Positions 61,238 through 64,000 of a DNA stretch of 64,000 bases are shown in pieces. How positions within the stretch are numbered: the first letter of the stretch is position 1; each line of letters opens with the position of its first letter. The position numbers and the translations under genes were made by a program. The notes under the pieces were generated by a model. It saw only the letters and a program-made list of their open reading frames with translations, had not been told where the DNA came from and searched no databases. Origin of the DNA: Nocardioides sp. (GTDB taxonomy: Bacteria; Actinomycetota; Actinomycetes; Propionibacteriales; Nocardioidaceae); assembly GCA_020636915.1 (NCBI GenBank), contig JACJWV010000012.1, forward strand, positions 1-64,000. Direction: 5' to 3'.

Positions 61238-62643
61238 GCCTCGACGACCGCGGCCCGGACCGGGTCGTGGCGGGGCCGCACGATGTCGCGCACCACCATC
61301 GCCACCAGCCAGAGCTCGGCCGCGACCCGGAGGATCGTCGCGGCCCAGTACCACGCCGCGTCCCCGCCGCCGGCGGGCGCCAGGAACCCGCCGAGGTACC
61401 ACCAGACCGCGGCGAAGTAGAGCACCTCGCCTGCCTGCCAGATGATCAGGTCGCGCCAGCGCGGCCGGGCGATGACGGCCAGCGGCAGCAGCCACAGCAC
61501 GTACTGCGGCGAGTAGACCTTGTTGACGAGCAGGAAGCCGGCGACGACCAGGAACCCCAGCTGGGCCAGCCGCGGCGTCGAGGGCGCGCTCAGCCCGAGC
61601 AGCAGCACCCCGATGCACCAGGCGCCGAAGAACAGCCACGAGCCGACGTTGATCGTGTGCGGGTCGAAGGTGAACGGGTCGCCGGTCTGCTCCATCGCCT
61701 GCTGCACGACCAGCCACACCGACCCGAGGTCGGCGCCGCGGTCGGAGTTGAACGTCCAGAAGACCTTCCACTCCGACGGCCCCGAGAGGTACGCCGGCAG
61801 GTTGGCCAGGATCCACGCCCCGGCCGCCCCCAGGGCCGCGAGCCCGAGCTCGCGCGGGCGCCGCTGGCGCAGGCAGATCACCAGGACCGCGCCGAGCAGG
61901 AAGAGCGGGTAGAGCTTGACCGCGGTGCCGAGCCCGATGAGCACGCCGGTCAGCAGCGGCCGCCCGCGGGCCCACGCCCACAGGGCGCCGGCGACCGTCA
62001 CCACCGCGAGCAGGTCCCAGTTGACGAGCCCGGTCAGCAGCAGGGCAGGCGACAGCGCGAACGCCGCGGCGTCCCAGGGCCGCCGCGGGTTGACGCCGCT
62101 GAGCAGCCAGGCGCTGAGCAGCGCCAGCACCGCGAAGCCCAGCGCGTTGACGATGACGAAGATGCGCATCTCGCGGTGCACCTCGTCGGTCGACGACATC
62201 TCGCCGACCGACTGCGAGCGGCGGGGATCGAGGTCGGGTGAGCCGTTCAGCCAGTGGGTGACCCATGCGGTGCCGTACGCCCAGTAGGCGATGCCCGCGG
62301 GGTACTCCATGACCTCGTAGCGGGCGCGCGTCTGGGCGTCCTCGCTGTAGGGCCAGGCCAGCTCGGCGAACCCGCGCCCGGTGTAGAGGTAGGGCAGGTC
62401 GGAATAGCACATGTGCGTGTAGCGCGCGTTGCCGTCCTGCCAGGTGTCGTCGTAGCAGTTGGTCTTCTGCCACATGCCGAGCGCGAGGCAGACCGCGGTC
62501 AGGGCCAGCACGACCCGCACCGGGGTCCACCACGGGTGCCGCCCGGCGTGGGGCCCGGTCGGGCCGCCGAGGCCCTCGCTGAGCGCGGTGACGACCGGGT
62601 CGTCGGTGCTGGGATCGACCCAGTCACCCCGCGCCGTGGGCAT
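61198..62643 (-). CDS. GT87-family polyprenol-phosphate mannosyltransferase-like membrane protein
   Basis: A 481-aa integral membrane protein with about 10-12 segments. The N-terminal loop holds CYDDTWQDGNARYTHMCYSD and the acidic start of GT-C enzymes. Other motifs: ALSPALLLTGLVNWDLLAVV, LIGLGTAVKLYPLFLLGAVL and NKVYSPQYVLWLLPLAV. This resembles the DUF2029/GT87 family, and its gene order next to PBP1A matches mycobacterial Rv0051. It should transfer mannose or arabinose from a polyprenyl-phosphate donor. ATG 62643 overlaps the PBP stop by one base (TGATG). Confidence 0.88.
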   Translation of the reverse strand: MPTARGDWVDPSTDDPVVTALSEGLGGPTGPHAGRHPWWTPVRVVLALTAVCLALGMWQKTNCYDDTWQDGNARYTHMCYSDLPYLYTGRGFAELAWPYSEDAQTRARYEVMEYPAGIAYWAYGTAWVTHWLNGSPDLDPRRSQSVGEMSSTDEVHREMRIFVIVNALGFAVLALLSAWLLSGVNPRRPWDAAAFALSPALLLTGLVNWDLLAVVTVAGALWAWARGRPLLTGVLIGLGTAVKLYPLFLLGAVLVICLRQRRPRELGLAALGAAGAWILANLPAYLSGPSEWKVFWTFNSDRGADLGSVWLVVQQAMEQTGDPFTFDPHTINVGSWLFFGAWCIGVLLLGLSAPSTPRLAQLGFLVVAGFLLVNKVYSPQYVLWLLPLAVIARPRWRDLIIWQAGEVLYFAAVWWYLGGFLAPAGGGDAAWYWAATILRVAAELWLVAMVVRDIVRPRHDPVRAAVVEAQLRTTRSNAVAV

Positions 62644-64000
62644 CAGGCCGCCTGGAGGCGCCGCCGCCGGCCCTGTCGCTGGCGCCCGCCCTGGCCCGGG
62701 CCACCGGACTGGCTGGGCGGCGGCGTGCTCGGGGTGCCGGACTGGGTCGGCGTCTGCGACGGGGTGCCACACCCGCCCAGCAGGGTGCAGGTCGGCGACG
62801 GCGTCTGGGTCGGCGTCTGGCTCGGCGTCTCGCTCGGGGTCTGGGTGGGGGTCTCGCTCGGCGTGGCCGACGGCGTCTTGGTCGGCTTCGGCGTCTTGGT
62901 CGGCGACGGCGGCGGGGTGTACGGCTCGTGCCCCGACGCGGGCGCCTCGCCGTCGAGGTTGGCGGGCTCCGGGAAGTCCTCGACCGGCAGGCCCTCCATG
63001 TCCTTCTGCATGACCGCGGTCCAGGTGCGGGCGGGGTAGTTGGCGCCGAAGTAGCCGAGCTGACCGCCGTAGTCGGGCAGCCACCCGTCGAGCTGCTCGT
63101 TGCCCTTGCCGCGCACGTACATCACCGCGGTCGCGAGCTGCGGGGTGTAGCCCACGAACCACGACGACGACACGTCGTCGTCGGCGTTCGTGGCCGTGCC
63201 GGTCTTGCCCGCGGCGGGGCGGAGGAGCGCCTGGGCCGCGGCGCCGGTGCCGTTCTCGACGACCTGCTGCAGGGCGTACGACGTGTCGGCGGCGATGTCC
63301 TCGTTGTGCTGGGCGTCCTCGGGGTCGAAGGCCGGGGACGTGTGCTGCTTGTAGGAGTAGTCGACGGTGCCGTCCTCGAGCTCCACCTTGTCGATCACGT
63401 GCACGTCGGCCTGCTCGCCGCCGTTCGCGATCGACGCGTAGGCGTTGGCCATGTTGATCGGAGCGATCGTCGCCGAGCCGAGCGCGATGCCCGAGACGGG
63501 CTCGAGGCCGGGGCTGTTGTCGATGTTGTTGTAGCCGTGCTGGGACTTGTCCCAGGCGGGGATGCCGAGGTCCTCGGCCGTCTTCATGATCGCGTCGGGC
63601 CCGTCGTCCATGCTCATGGTCAGGTCGGCGAACGCGGTGTTGATGGACTCCTCGGTGGCAGTCAGGAGGCTGACCGTGCCGTAGTCGGTGCCCAACCCGT
63701 CGTAGCCGGACCCCTCGTTGCGCACCGCGTCACCGGTGCCCTCGCCGTTGTAGTAGTACGGCGAGTTGCCGTCGAAGGTGTCCTTGAGCGAGAAGCCCTG
63801 CTCCAGCGCGGCCCCGACGGCGAACGGCTTGAACGTCGAGCCGACCGCGCCCCCGGTGACCGCCCAGTTGATCTGGGACTCCAGGTAGTCCTGGCCGCCG
63901 TAGAAGCCACGCAGGGCACCGGTGCCGGGCTCGACGCTGGCGACGGCGACGTGGAGGTCCTTGTTCGCCTTGCCCATGTCGGGGCGGATCTCCGCGACCC
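62643..64000 (-). CDS. ponA: Class A penicillin-binding protein (PBP1A/PonA), C-terminal part
   Basis: Partial: the 5' end, with the glycosyltransferase domain, is outside the window, and the frame is open at 64000 (residues VAEIRPDM lead in). The visible 450 residues hold the transpeptidase domain: SxxK in VGSTFKPFAVG, SxN in ATEESINTAFADLT and KTG in PAAGKTGTATNADDD. A Thr/Pro/Ser-rich tail of about 75 residues follows (SPTKTPKPTKTPSATPSE and similar), with CTLLGGC and a basic end. It polymerises and cross-links peptidoglycan outside the membrane and is cotranscribed with GT87. Confidence 0.95.
   Translation of the reverse strand, partial: VAEIRPDMGKANKDLHVAVASVEPGTGALRGFYGGQDYLESQINWAVTGGAVGSTFKPFAVGAALEQGFSLKDTFDGNSPYYYNGEGTGDAVRNEGSGYDGLGTDYGTVSLLTATEESINTAFADLTMSMDDGPDAIMKTAEDLGIPAWDKSQHGYNNIDNSPGLEPVSGIALGSATIAPINMANAYASIANGGEQADVHVIDKVELEDGTVDYSYKQHTSPAFDPEDAQHNEDIAADTSYALQQVVENGTGAAAQALLRPAAGKTGTATNADDDVSSSWFVGYTPQLATAVMYVRGKGNEQLDGWLPDYGGQLGYFGANYPARTWTAVMQKDMEGLPVEDFPEPANLDGEAPASGHEPYTPPPSPTKTPKPTKTPSATPSETPTQTPSETPSQTPTQTPSPTCTLLGGCGTPSQTPTQSGTPSTPPPSQSGGPGQGGRQRQGRRRRLQAA

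Overview
The window comes from a very GC-rich actinobacterium, most likely Nocardioides or a close Nocardioidaceae relative. Grounds: strong G/C third-position bias, mycothiol-type and LysG/LysE-type genes, a DUF222-HNH gene set in the intergenic repeats I associate with this genus, and an order of PBP1A, GT87, alanine-racemase-like, FemX-like, rpsF-ssb-rpsR-rplI and dnaB that recalls the origin-proximal region of mycobacteria and Streptomyces. No rRNA, tRNA, CRISPR or complete phage was found.

Layout. 1-8 kb: small metabolic and regulatory units (SnoaL-like, DUF1801, TetR/quinone-reductase pair with a 31-bp dyad operator, Rrf2/TSUP exporter operon, DUF2231, long-form acyl-CoA dehydrogenase, lipoprotein). 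8.4-16.9 kb: one giant LPXTG-anchored DUF5979-repeat surface protein. 17-27 kb: lysG/lysE, a GAF-SpoIIE phosphatase, a mycothiol-dependent-isomerase-like protein, oxidoreductases, a beta-propeller membrane protein and pgm. 27-37 kb: repeats plus DUF222-HNH, pobA, sulfotransferase, an Orn/Lys/Arg decarboxylase, and small or membrane proteins. 37.5-44.5 kb: dnaB and rplI-rpsR-ssb-rpsF, all on the minus strand, separated by a plus-strand MATE/membrane/secreted-protein block. 44.6-47.6 kb: threonine-dehydratase-like, DeoR regulator, DUF4406 and endonuclease IV. 47.6-50 kb: a decayed IS1182-type element with terminal repeats and a CTAG target duplication, then three exact-period 113-bp tandem repeats. 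50-53.4 kb: GT39 and GT2-GtrA membrane glycosylation genes. 53.3-58.9 kb: a compact minus-strand operon of ECF sigma factor, 153-aa unknown protein, subtilase without signal peptide, TPR-CHAT caspase-like protease, and a nearby chagasin-like small protein. 59-64 kb: FemX-like ligase, alanine-racemase-like protein, GT87 and the C-terminal part of PBP1A.

The most interesting system is the sigma/subtilase/CHAT cluster at 53.3-58.9 kb: two complete proteases of different clans, translationally packed with a dedicated sigma factor and a possible protease inhibitor. At a different scale, at least 18 genes have a TANNNT hexamer 6 or 7 bases before the start codon, the signature of leaderless transcription. 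This fixes several start codons and supports a 44-codon gene and a 16-codon leader ORF.
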